A DNA stretch of 64,000 nucleotides, taken from positions 6,193,249 through 6,257,248 of the forward strand of contig JAJEKV010000041.1 in NCBI GenBank assembly GCA_021234155.1, given 5' to 3'. The position numbers and the translations under genes were made by a program. The notes beneath the pieces are model-generated. The model was not told the DNA's origin. It ran no database searches and was given only the letters and a program-made list of their open reading frames with translations. The DNA comes from Isoetes taiwanensis. Taxonomy: Eukaryota; Streptophyta; Lycopodiopsida; Isoetales; Isoetaceae. This document shows positions 36,342-45,691 of the stretch, piece after piece (the first letter of the stretch is position 1; each line of letters begins with the position of its first letter).

Positions 36342-36783
36342 CAGGGATTTCAACACTTCAGTAGAGCCAGCAGAGTACAGACTTTTCCCAGGTCACAGAT
36401 TAATACATGACATTCAATACACAGATGATGGATTATGGACAGGCCTAGTCAGGGGCATCACAAACATTGACATCCCAGACATTCCAGACAATGAAATTGA
36501 TTGGGTAATTGAATTCTGCAGAGGCACTCACTTAATGGTGCAGTTATGGTGGTTCATGGAAAGCAACAGCAGAAGGATGACACATGAGCAATTTCAGTAT
36601 TACAGACAATGCTATTATCACTATAGATGTCTAGCAGATGCTTATGGCACACTCATCATCCTGATGTCCACAACTAATGCAGACAGGTTGATTCAAGAGC
36701 TAAACTGGGGAAATGGTAACATCCTTATTCTGCAGCCAGACTTTCAGCCAAACCTCGAATACCTCACGTCCTATCATTTCTAA
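36328..36783 (+). CDS. LINE-A ORF3, conserved novel protein
   Basis: Open frame of about 151 codons from ATGATGAGCC, whose first ATG lies 14 nt before the end of the ORF2 stop. The protein is acidic and aromatic-rich. Near its C-terminus is QFQYYRQCYYHYRCLADAYG followed by TLIILMS. The second LINE at 61295-61787 has an equivalent ORF in the same place with RYRELYYSHKMMADLYG and TLLLLMS, about one-third identical overall by eye. Its position and tight overlap suggest translation by termination-reinitiation after ORF2. I know of no domain that matches; plant L1 elements normally have two ORFs. Function unknown. It could be an accessory protein for particle assembly or RNA binding, but nothing in the sequence shows that. 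Confidence 0.7.
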   Translation: MMSLNRDFNTSVEPAEYRLFPGHRLIHDIQYTDDGLWTGLVRGITNIDIPDIPDNEIDWVIEFCRGTHLMVQLWWFMESNSRRMTHEQFQYYRQCYYHYRCLADAYGTLIILMSTTNADRLIQELNWGNGNILILQPDFQPNLEYLTSYHF

Positions 36784-37125
36784 CCTGATCTCCTCTACTT
36801 GTTTCATCCACCTTTAAGACCAATCCATGCACTTTCAAATCCTCATGGTTTTTCCCTACATGTTTCTGGTCAACATTATCTTGTCAGCAGCACTGTTCCA
36901 ATGCTTACTACTCGATTATTTTGGCTGCAGCAATGCAGTTTCTTACTCAAGGCAGACAATCACTTCAAAACTATAAATTTTGCTGCTACATATCAGCTAC
37001 TTATGCTACTTTTGTTTATGTTACTTTTGCTTGCAAGTTCTATTTTGAGTAGCCAACTCTATGGCTCACTCACACCAATGTATCTTTTTCTATAATTAAT
37101 GAAAAAAAAAAAACCCCATTCTCTC

Positions 37126-37154
<29 letters not shown>
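36784..37154 (+). other. LINE-A 3' untranslated region and poly(A)
   Basis: Noncoding 3' end, with a short A-run at 37100-37112 and the terminal poly(A) at about 37125-37154. Confidence 0.8.
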
Positions 37155-37156
<2 letters not shown>

Positions 37157-37489
37157 GACCAGGGGTCTTCAAGAAGTTCTCTCATTTCTATGTTGACAAA
37201 ATTTGTATTTCCATTTTCTCCTCTATTAGACTTGTCCTTATACTTCTACCATCCTTGTTCCATGCCGAATACCAAAGATTTCTTCAGGCCAATCCTCATA
37301 AAGTCATGGTATCAAGTATTCTATTGTTTTGAAGTAGCAATTTGATTGGTTGTCAAAACATGACTTTGCAATATGATTTAAGCCACTTCACACTTCGGCC
37401 ATGGAGGGCAACCCTCCGTGCGCAGCACCTTGTTTTCTTGATAGCTTGGGCTCAACGGAAATTTGTTTGCAAACAGATTTTTGGCCCAC

Positions 37490-37700
37490 TGTGCTCTGAA
37501 AAACAGGTGGCAAGATATTTTAAAAGTTCTATTCTAGGTCTAGTGCACCGGCACACATGCTCTGAAACAGGTAGCAAGATATTTTGAAAGCCTTAACCCA
37601 ACATACTCTGCAACAGGTAGCAAGATATGTTAAAACTCTGATCCCAGGCCTAGTGCGCCGGCGCACATGCTCTGAACAGGTACAAAATATTTTTGAATTT
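37490..37700 (+). repeat. Imperfect ~60-bp tandem repeat, about three units
   Basis: Units share ACAGGTAGCAAGATAT, CTAGTGC(A/G)CCGGC and CACATGCTCTGAA. A degenerate outlier (CTAGTGCATTGGCGCATG) lies near 37735. Confidence 0.7.
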
Positions 37701-39320
37701 TGTCTGTTAGCTATGTTCTTGTTACCCCATACCTAGTGCATTGGCGCATGTCCTTTATAGCGACAGTAAATTTTCATATTCATTCTATTTAGTTCTTGGT
37801 TGAGCCATACTGTTGCATCGTGTTTTCAGAAGTACTAATGTTTCTTGCATCTTGACACTTTGACTGGTTTCTTTCATGTTTTATTTTGCATTATAAGAAG
37901 CTCCATTGCAGATGTATTGTGTCCACACCCTTGCTCTGGACAAATTCTAATGTTAGTATTATTCCTATTCTTATGTAGAGAACATAAGTTCCATTGCAGA
38001 TCGATGCCATTTAGATGATGTTTGCGGGCGCCTTGCTCCATAGATGCCTGTTCTATGTTTTTATGTGCAAATACTTCCGCACATATATTTGAATAAGCTA
38101 CCAGAAATTATGCAAAGGCGCCTTTCTTCCGATTATGTAGGTTCAGCATGGTAATACTATGATTTGGCTGATTATGTTCTTTTCGCAATAGTTAGCCTAT
38201 AAAACTTATGAGAGTTTGAGACTATGTACTTATACTATTTCCATTGCAGCCTCTTATGGCATGTCTCTCTAAATGTAGCAGCAGCATATCCATTGATGTT
38301 TGGAAGTTTGAGGTAAGTGCAATTAGCAATAAATTTATAGATGGTGTATGTTAGTGCAAATGTATTGTTGAGGAAAAATAGTTGTACACTAAAAAAATAG
38401 AGATTTAGTCTCAAAGGGCATGGGGTTGATAAAGTGTGCAATAATATGTGAACTTGATTGCTAATCTTTTCTCTTTGAGCAGAAGACCATCAACCAATTT
38501 GTACCTGATGCCCCTTTTTTATGCAGGAAAATGGAAGAGCAGCACAAAAACTTGAAGACATGTTTGCACGATTAAGAATGCATAAACAAGTGCAGGAAGC
38601 ATGGTAACCCGATATTCGTTCAGAGGAATGAATGACTTGAATGCAAACCTCTACTTGGGACTTGTTTGGAGCTTTATCACCAGAGATGTGGTTCATCATT
38701 CCAGGAGGTGCAAAAAATTGCAACAATCTATGCATCAAATAAGCAGACACTGGTTTGCACCTCTTTGACACCCGACTAATATCCTGCTATGTCATCAGGT
38801 TTAGGTAACCCTTTCATAACTATGCCTTTTGTGATATAACCTCTCCACCATTCCATATTTTATCAGGTTTATCAATAACATAGTAGACCTAGGACAGATA
38901 AGGATCAAATGGCTTCAGTTCCATGTTTTAACTTGAGCAAACGAATGTAATAACTTGAAACTTAGGTGAATTTCAACAAGGAATTCATTTTCTGCTTTAA
39001 CAGTATATCATTGGGGGATACATTTGCACATATCAGCAAGATCTATGTAAGACAGATTTCCATGCATCAGCAAGATCTATGCAGCAAATAGCTTCAGATC
39101 TTTTAGCAATGAAATCATTATTTCATGCAGTAAGAGGACAGTCAAAAGTTGTGAATAAAGGTTGTAATAAGATGGGGTTTGTCATCACGGTTCTTTCAAT
39201 TATTATTTGCAACATGTAATGATAGTGCCTCCTGCAACCTGACAATATGGCATTTACTGTGTGGAATCTTATCCAGTCTTACCATTCCAATTCTCTTCAG
39301 CATATTGGGTGCGCACGGGT

Positions 39321-39500
39321 AGCTTTGAGATTGGGATGCAATGTACTATTGAAAGCAGACACAATTGACCAACCAAATGAAAAGTGATCAAGGAAAAATC
39401 ATTACTCCTTGAGATTGGGATGCAACGTATCATCCTTAGAAGAGACAATTGACCAACTGAATGAATAGAGAGCAATGGAAAAATATTACCCCTTAACTTC
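39321..39500 (+). repeat. Imperfect ~90-bp tandem repeat, two units
   Basis: Both units contain TTGAGATTGGGATGCAA and GACAATTGACCAAC, spaced about 91 bp. Confidence 0.7.
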
Positions 39501-39806
39501 TGATGTATTACATCAAGGTTAAGACTTTCAATATACGTGCTCATTTTGCCTTTCAAGATACAACTATAAGGACCAGGGTACAATTAAAGGACTTTCATAA
39601 CATATAATTGACATAAGTTTATATTAATTTTAATTGTACTTTTATCAGGTCAAGTAGCCATGTGTTTCACGATATAATGTTGGGGTCTGTAAATGTGGTG
39701 CTTTATGAAATATAAATACACTATATAGGTATACATTGAAGAGTCAATTCTAAACACATGAGCCAACAAAAATCGAGAATATTTCGTTTCAATTGGTTAT
39801 ATACAG

Positions 39807-39848
39807 AAAACCCTCTAAACTCACATCAAAAAAACCCTCCAAAAATTT
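39807..39848 (-). repeat. Right inverted end of the 18-kb segment
   Basis: The complement reads GGAGGGTTTTTTTGA, TGTGAGTT, TAGAGGGTTTT, matching the left end at 21782-21825. Confidence 0.55.
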
Positions 39849-39860
39849 GCACTCGAATAT

Positions 39861-41380
39861 ACCATCCTCCTCCTACGACGGTGACGAATCCTTGGAGCTA
39901 GGGTCGGAGTACCCAAACTTAGTTTATTTGGGTAACGTCGGTGAAACTCTGCAATTTTATCATGAGCATTAGTCATATTCTCGGCAGGTTCCCAGGTTCT
40001 ATTACTTGGCGAGTAACCTTCCCAATCGACAAAGTAATACAATTGTCGACGAAGAAACTTGGAGTCCAGAATCTCTCGAACCTCGAACTCCTCATGATCA
40101 TCAATTTCTACTGGTGGTGGCGGCAGAGGAACGCGATCCGGGAAAGTATTGACTGTGTAGGGCTCCAATAGAGAAACGTGAAATACTGGATGAAGCCAAA
40201 CAGCTGGCCGGAATGCCATATTGCTGATCTGAGTCGTGGTCCGGTAAGGACCAAGGCGACGATAGTCAAGCTTGTTGCAGGGAAGTGAGGGAGGGAGGTC
40301 CCTATGAAGAAGCCAGACAAGGTCCCAACGTGAAATTTAGGAGCTTCATGCCAATGCAAATCGACATAGTGCCGATAACGTTCCTGTGCTCGGTGAAGAT
40401 GATGCTGAAGATTCAATTGAAGAGCTTGGAGTTTCTCAAGTTGAGACTCGGCACTAGGATTGATCGAGTCACCGCCAGTGACAGTAGCGACCAATGAGGA
40501 TGCTGACCAGAGTTCAGAAAGAATGGAGTCTGGCCATTAGAAGCATGTATTGAGTTATTATAGGCAAACTCAGCTAATGGATCGACCCAATCATCCTGAT
40601 GATAACTGATGAAGCGCCTTAAATATTGCTCCAGAGTCTGATTAGTGCGCTCTGCTTACCCATTACTTTCTGGATGATGACCAGATGTCAATGAGCGGTC
40701 GATATGCAATAACTTCAAAAGTTGCTTCCAAAAACCTGTGACGAACTGCGGTCCACGATTGCCGACGATAGTATCGGGCAAACCGTGAAGTCTAACTACT
40801 TCACGAAGAAGAAGAACCATTGTTCCCTTATTGGTGATGGTGATGTTGCAGGGAATAAAATGAGCCATCTTATAGATCAATAACAACCATGATGGCATCA
40901 TAATCCCGAAAGATTGGCAACTCCGAAATAAAGTATATAGAAATGCTCTTCCAAGGTCCATCTGGTACTGGCAGTGGTTGAAGAAGGCCATGAGGAAGAT
41001 GCTTTGGAACCTTCGCTCGACAGCAGATATCACAGGATCGAACAAAAACTTCGACAGAGCGACAAAGCCCAGACCACCAATACTCTCGACTAATAAGTTC
41101 AAGAGTCTTGGCTACTCCAAAGTGTCCAGCCATAGGTGAATCATGACAAGCCTGAAGAACCTAAAGCCTAAAAGCACCATGTGACACATATAGAAACCCA
41201 TCATGGAATAGGAGTCCATTTTGAACCTCAAAACGGTCATAGTCTAATCACATTTGCTGAGAAAATGATGCAGAGGCGAGGTGTGAGAATATATCTTGAG
41301 CCAATGATTGGAGGGCAGAGATGCTCGAACAGACTCCAACACGGTTGTATCATGAGGCCTCTCGAACAAAATGAGGGCCA
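39861..41380 (-). pseudogene. Gypsy integrase with chromodomain (fragment B)
   Basis: Zinc-binding region HFGVAKTLELISREYWW and SCDICCRAKV (near 41120-41000). Catalytic core with LPDTIVGNRGPQFVTGF: the motif is normally SDRGPQF, so the second catalytic Asp is replaced by Asn here. The chromodomain is near 40110-39930 (DHEEFEVREILD, YYFVDWEGYSPS, TWEPAENM). Several stops and frame changes occur. The C-terminal frame runs past the element end into host-side sequence. It is a direct repeat of 20239-21770, about 96% identical. Confidence 0.9.
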
Positions 41381-41601
41381 TAAGCTGGAACTGATCAGAC
41401 CCTAGAATAACCTGCGATTGCTGATCAAATGTAGGATCACCTACCTTGGTCTCAAGGCCCAAGATAGGAGCATCGAGACAAAGCATCAGCCTTCCCTTAG
41501 AGGGATCCAGAACAGTACTTGATCACGAAATCAATAGGGGATAATAGTTGAGTATGCCACCGGGCCTGGCGACGATTGAGCACACGAGCAGACTAAATAT
41601 T

Positions 41602-42932
41602 CTAGATTTCGATGATCTGTATAAACTGTGGCCTTATAAGGAGATCCCTCCAGGAAACGTCTCCAATTATCGCCAACAACTCCTTGTCATAAATGGGATA
41701 GTTGATTTCAGCAGCCTGGAACTTTCGTGAGTGATAGGCGATTGGATGCAATTCATGGTCATCCTCCTCCTGTGACAAGATCCGATCAAGAGCAAAATCA
41801 GAAGCATCTGCTTCGACAACATATGGGCGCAAAGGATTTGCATGGGCAAGAACTGGCGCCGTGGTAAAAGCATGCTTCAGAGTAACGAAAGTAGATTCCG
41901 CTTCCACACTTCCTTCAAATGGCACGTCCTTAACCGTGAGGCGTGTCAAAGGAAGAGCAATCTCTGAATAATCCCGAATGAAACATCGATAGAAATTGGG
42001 AAACCCAAGAAACCATTGAGCATCTCGAACGGATGAAGATGTTTGCCACTCCAGAACAGTGCTGACCCTTTTAGGGTCCATAGAGACTCCATGTGGAATG
42101 ATATGGTAGCCAAGGAATTCCACATTATCCTGCTTGAACTAACACTTCTCAAGTTTGGCATATAACCCATGCTCCTGAAGCTTCTGAAGGACCTGTCGAA
42201 CATGCCTCTCATATTCTTTGAGAGTCTTAGAATAAATAAGAATATCATCCAAATAGATGATAACAAAAGTGTCTAAGAACTTTCGAAAGACATCATTGGC
42301 CATATGCTGGAATATTGCTGGAGCATTAGCAAGTCCAAACGACATAACTGTGTACTCAAAATGTCCATACCGAGTACGAAAAGTTGTTTTCCACTCATCA
42401 ACCTCCCAGATCTGGATAAGATTGTAGGCACCCCGAAGATCAATCTTCGTAAAATAATGTGCACCTTGGAGTCGCTCCAACAACTCTGGGATCAGAGGAA
42501 GCGGATATCGATTCGGCACTGTAATTTTATTGGGGCCACGATAATCCACGACCAAACGCAGCGAATCATCCTTGTTTTTGACAAAGAAGATAGGCACTTC
42601 AGCAGAGGACTGAGTCGAATAAAACCAGTGGTTAGATTCTCTTCAATATAATCCCACAAGACCTTACACTCAATGGGAGATAAACCATATGTCGGACCAT
42701 ATGGCAGCATTGTCCGGGGCTGCAAATCAATAAGACAATCATATGGACGATGCTCTAGGAGCTTGCTGGCCTTGACTTTGTCAAAAACATCAGAGAAGTC
42801 GCCATATTTATCTGGGAGCATTGGGGCAGACTTCACTGGTGCCGAGCTATCCGACGGGTGAACCTGGATTGCAAATACTGAACTTGGATCTTGCCTTCTA
42901 GATTTAACGAACTCGCGAAGAGAAATATTCAA
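41602..42932 (-). pseudogene. Gypsy reverse transcriptase and RNase H
   Basis: From 42932 down: the RT entry region ([31 protein letters not shown]), a frame change near 42595, then RT proper ([41 protein letters not shown], the YLDD catalytic motif in [13 protein letters not shown]). A TAG follows at 42139-42141. RNase H comes next (LRPYVVEADASDFALD, ELHPIAYHSRKF, YDKELLAI) to 41602. The enzyme copies element RNA into DNA in cytoplasmic particles. With a frameshift and a stop this copy cannot make an intact enzyme. Between RNase H and integrase (41601-41381) homology continues with further stops. Confidence 0.9.
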
Positions 42933-42949
42933 GATACGAAATTAAGGGC

Positions 42950-43270
42950 ATGAAGAAGCCTCCATAGAAGCAGAAGCAGGAACATGAGCCGGAACAGGAG
43001 CAAGAGCAACTGGATAGGAACTAAAGCAAGAATTGGAGCAGGAGCAAAAGTAGAAACTGGAACTGGAGGAAGAGCAGGAGCAAGAGCAGAAACTGGAGCT
43101 GGAGCTAGAGCTGGGACGTCATCGAGAATATGGTCAGAATCTAGGGCACGAACTGGAGCAGAGGCAAGAGTCAAATCAGAACATAAAGCAGAAACAGGAA
43201 CAACAAGGATGGAATCAGGGGCCCATGATACTGTACGGATCGAAGTCGATGTTGGTGTAGAGTCTTGAAC
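42950..43270 (-). repeat. Low-complexity Ala/Pro linker between protease and RT
   Basis: Purine-rich imperfect repeats of GGAGCAGGAGCAAGAGCA type; on the element strand they encode alternating Ala-Pro (LAPAPVSALAPALPPVP). A flexible linker is usual here in this class. Confidence 0.7.
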
Positions 43271-43299
43271 TGCAGATGAACTGGAACTAGAGCTAGGAC

Positions 43300-43647
43300 T
43301 AGCAAATCAAAATGATCTAATACGCCAATCAATCTGTAGGTTATGTAGCTCGAGCCAAGGCAGACTCAGGACTATTGGCACATGTGGGCTAGCAATGAGA
43401 TTGAAGGAAATATTACAAGAAACGCCCTCGAACAAAACCTGAAGAGGCGCAGTACATTTTGTGACTACACCCGACGGGATCTCTGGTCCATCAATCACTT
43501 CGACAGAACCGGGACGTCAACCTTGCTTCTAGGGATTGCATGCTTACTAGCGAATGCATTATCTATAAAGCAAGCATTTGCACCACAATCAAGTTGCGCC
43601 AACGCTTCCAATCTTCCAATATCTGATTTCAATGATATAGAGATGAA
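43300..43647 (-). pseudogene. Gypsy aspartic protease
   Basis: The active-site region near 43593-43555 reads LDCGANACFIDNAFA; the catalytic motif is D-C-G where the family normally has D-S-G or D-T-G. Downstream are VPIVLSLPWLELHN and QIDWR, the second hallmark block. It would cut the gag-pol polyprotein. There is a stop between the two blocks, and the TRIM at 43653 separates it from gag. Confidence 0.75.
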
Positions 43648-43652
43648 GAATG

Positions 43653-44103
43653 TGTAACGGGCCCATGGTAGACCGCTCGAGTATTCGAACCTTGAATGTG
43701 CCTGTGGGGCGTTCCTGAGACACCGGCATAAATGGGTAGAAGCGACTACTCATAAACGTCTAAACGGTTTTGCCCAGTTGGTTAAGGGCATGTCGGTTAG
43801 GAACGTTACAGTTGGTATCAGAGCAGGTCTCGAGTTCGAGTCTCCATGGGTGCCTATATGCATGGGTAATTTGCAAAGACTTAATCATTGTGACATGGTA
43901 TAGCCTTGGATGCTCGAGGACGAGCATAGTTCTAGTGGGAGAGACTGTAACGGGCCCATGGTAGACCACTCGAGTATTCGAACCTTGAATGTGCCTGTGG
44001 GGCGTTCCTGAGACACCGGCATAAATGGGTAGAAGCGACTACTCATAAACGTCTAGACGGTTTTGCCCAGTTGGTTAAGGGCATGTCAGTTAGGAACGTT
44101 ACA
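43653..44103 (+). mobile_element. Complete TRIM (miniature LTR retrotransposon), 451 bp
   Basis: Two 158-bp LTRs (43653-43810 and 43946-44103) begin TGTAACGGG and end AACGTTACA. They differ at three positions. Two bases after the first LTR is TGGTATCAGAGC (43813-43824), the primer-binding site complementary to initiator tRNA-Met. A purine-rich AGTGGGAGAGAC (43934-43945) abuts the second LTR. The 135-bp interior has no coding capacity. Perfect 5-bp target duplication GAATG at 43648-43652 and 44104-44108. It inserted between gag and protease of the gypsy, in the opposite orientation. It must have been mobilised by proteins of another LTR element. Confidence 0.95.
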
Positions 44104-44108
44104 GAATG

Positions 44109-45104
44109 CCTTGCTAACATTATCCGATGGAATAAACATGTCAAGAAGTGTGGAAGGAGTCTGAGAAAAGGCGGGCAGTGGACGAAAGACTCCTACTACT
44201 CGGACTGGCCCCTGAAGTTTTTCGACTTATTTGGGTGCTTCACAGGGCATCCACGAGCAATATGGTCAGCTCCTCCACATTAGAGGCAAAGATTAGCCTC
44301 TCTCCGACACTGCTTCTCGACGACGGATAAAGGTCCTCGACCTGCCCAATCAATCTGCATAGGCTCAGGTCCGGACCTACTGGATTCTACAGATGAAACC
44401 GGAGAAGGAGTAGCTACAGACGCTTGTGTGATTGGGAAGACCTGACTACGTCTCTCTTGCCTACGTTCGAAGACCCGATTATCACATTGAACTGCAAATC
44501 TAATGGCTTCTTCCAAAGTCTGAGGATCCTCCATAGACAACAGCATATCTTTGACATTCTCACGTAACCTCCTTCGAAAATAATCTCAAAGTGCAACATC
44601 ATCCCCGGCACTATCTACTGCAATTTGACGAAATTCGGATGTATATACTCAAGCTGGACGAAAGCCTTGCCTTAGATTGTAAAGTTCTGTGGCTGCTGTG
44701 CGCTGACGATCAGTGTCTCCAAAGCATGCCTCGAGCTCAGCAGTGAAAGCAGCAAAATCTTGCAACTTTGGGGCTCCTTTCTCCAATAAAGGAGCAAACC
44801 AACTTAGAGCTGGCCCTATGAGGAGAGAACCAATCAGCCCAACTTGTTCTTGGGCCGTGGGATATTTTTGAGGATGGAGCTGGATCACACGCCTGATCTG
44901 ATTCAAAAAACTACAGAGCTTGGACCGAGTGCCGTCAAACTTCTTTGGCATGCTAATCTTAGGCTCTGATAGCCTCAGTCCCGAGCTAGAAGCAGATTCA
45001 TATGAAGCAACATGTTCCTTAAGCTTTTTATTGTCCAACTGCAATTGCTGGCATACTTGAACAAGCTGCTGGACTTGCTGTAATAAAGTCAAAACCTCCT
45101 CCAT
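44109..45104 (-). pseudogene. Gypsy gag
   Basis: ATG at 45104-45102 gives MEEVLTLLQQVQQLV, a short coiled coil, then the retrotransposon gag domain (PKISMPKKFDGTRSK, FLNQIRRVIQLHP, LIGPALSWFAPLL, LEACFGDTDRQRTA). In-frame TGA codons interrupt near 44647 and 44587. A zinc knuckle near 44285-44245 has CX2CX4HX4C spacing (C-L-stop-CGGADHIARGC), but its second X is a TAA at 44280-44282. Gag would form particles; this one is dead. The gag-protease junction is split by the TRIM. Confidence 0.85.
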
Positions 45105-45185
45105 AGATATAAAATCACCAAATACGAGCAAAAAAATGCTTAGGATCAGAGCAGGTAAGAACCGGTAAGGGATTCTGGTTCAAAC

Positions 45186-45691
45186 TGTCATGAACCTATG
45201 GGAAAACAAGAAAAATACGTGGAAAATATGCAAGAAATACAGAAGAAATATGCCAAGATCAGCAAATAATCTGATATATGAACAGGAATCAAGAGTATAA
45301 TGGCCCGACGGCAAGCAGGAACACGAGACAGATGCCTAGAAGGCTCAAGAGTGGCGTTGAACCGGAACGGTTCGACAAGAAGGAGATGCCTCCTTATATA
45401 TCTAGACCAACGGTCAGGATCGCGCCACTCCAATGGATGAGATCATGCCAAGTGTTGCGCATGCATATAGGTTCTAGAACCTTCTGGAAACGGCCCCGCA
45501 TATGGAAAGATGTGAGGGAATGTCTTTAACAAATATTGGTAGCGTACTTGGCAAAGTTGTGTGATTCGCAAGTGGAACGTTCTGAGTTTAAACCCTGTCT
45601 TGTGCAACTACCTTTTTGCATCTGTGTGAGAACCATCTTTTGTACATACGAGTATAATGTTTGTATGATACGAATATCCGTATGGTCGTCA
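45186..45691 (-). repeat. Ty3/gypsy 5' LTR (LTR B)
   Basis: 506 bp, TGTCATGAACC to TATGGTCGTCA on the plus strand. It partners LTR A. It contains the same tRNA-like block near 45535-45590. The right flank TATCTGC contains ATCTG, also found beside LTR A (ACATCTGT). Confidence 0.9.

Larger units (their letters stand above)
29098..37154 (+). mobile_element. Full-length L1-type LINE (LINE-A)
   Basis: The element is about 8.06 kb. It has a 664-bp 5' region, ORF1 with a zinc knuckle, ORF2 with AP-endonuclease, reverse transcriptase and zf-RVT-like C-terminus, a third ORF, and a poly(A) tail. Both sides carry the same A-run plus CCGACCAG (29083-29097 and 37148-37162), the hallmark of target-primed reverse transcription at a TTTT-rich nick. 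ORF1 has one frameshift and ORF2 three, so this copy is probably inactive although structurally complete. It inserted into the 18-kb segment. Confidence 0.9.
37163..39806. other. Spacer with two tandem repeats
   Basis: No gene recognised. See the repeats at 37490-37700 and 39321-39500. The rest is AT-rich. Confidence 0.5.
21782..39848. mobile_element. 18-kb segment with related inverted ends inside the gypsy
   Basis: The left end (21782-21825) and right end (39807-39848) are inverted relatives: GGAGGGTTTTTTTGA, 10-12 diverged bases, then TAGAGGGTTTT. Outside these lie 11-12 bp of filler and then the two gypsy copies, so the segment is flanked by about 1.52 kb of direct gypsy repeat (20239-21770 and 39861-41380). 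Inside are a coding relic, an intact seven-exon gene and a full LINE. No transposase was recognised, so it is either a non-autonomous DNA element that captured a gene, or a DNA segment inserted by break repair. Confidence 0.4.
39861..45691 (-). mobile_element. Ty3/gypsy chromovirus body with 5' LTR (fragment B)
   Basis: The minus strand runs 5' LTR, gag, (TRIM), protease, low-complexity linker, reverse transcriptase, RNase H, integrase, chromodomain. The order protease-RT-RNaseH-integrase and the terminal chromodomain define a Ty3/gypsy chromovirus. The body ends at 39861, one base short of where the 3' LTR should begin; that LTR is the one at 19723-20237 on the far side of the 18-kb segment. 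Stops and frameshifts occur in every domain, so the element is dead. Without the TRIM it would be about 6 kb long. Confidence 0.9.

Noticed and set aside
21782-39848. Helitron origin of the 18-kb segment
   Set aside because: No TC start, CTRR end with hairpin, or Rep/helicase coding text was seen; the ends are inverted repeats instead.
42929-43174. Ala/Pro-rich ORF as a separate gene
   Set aside because: Low-complexity linker of the gypsy polyprotein between protease and RT.
45120-45185. GCTCTGATCC near the gypsy 5' LTR as a primer-binding site
   Set aside because: On the element strand it resembles the tRNA end itself rather than its complement and is about 35 bp from the LTR; the real primer site was not identified.
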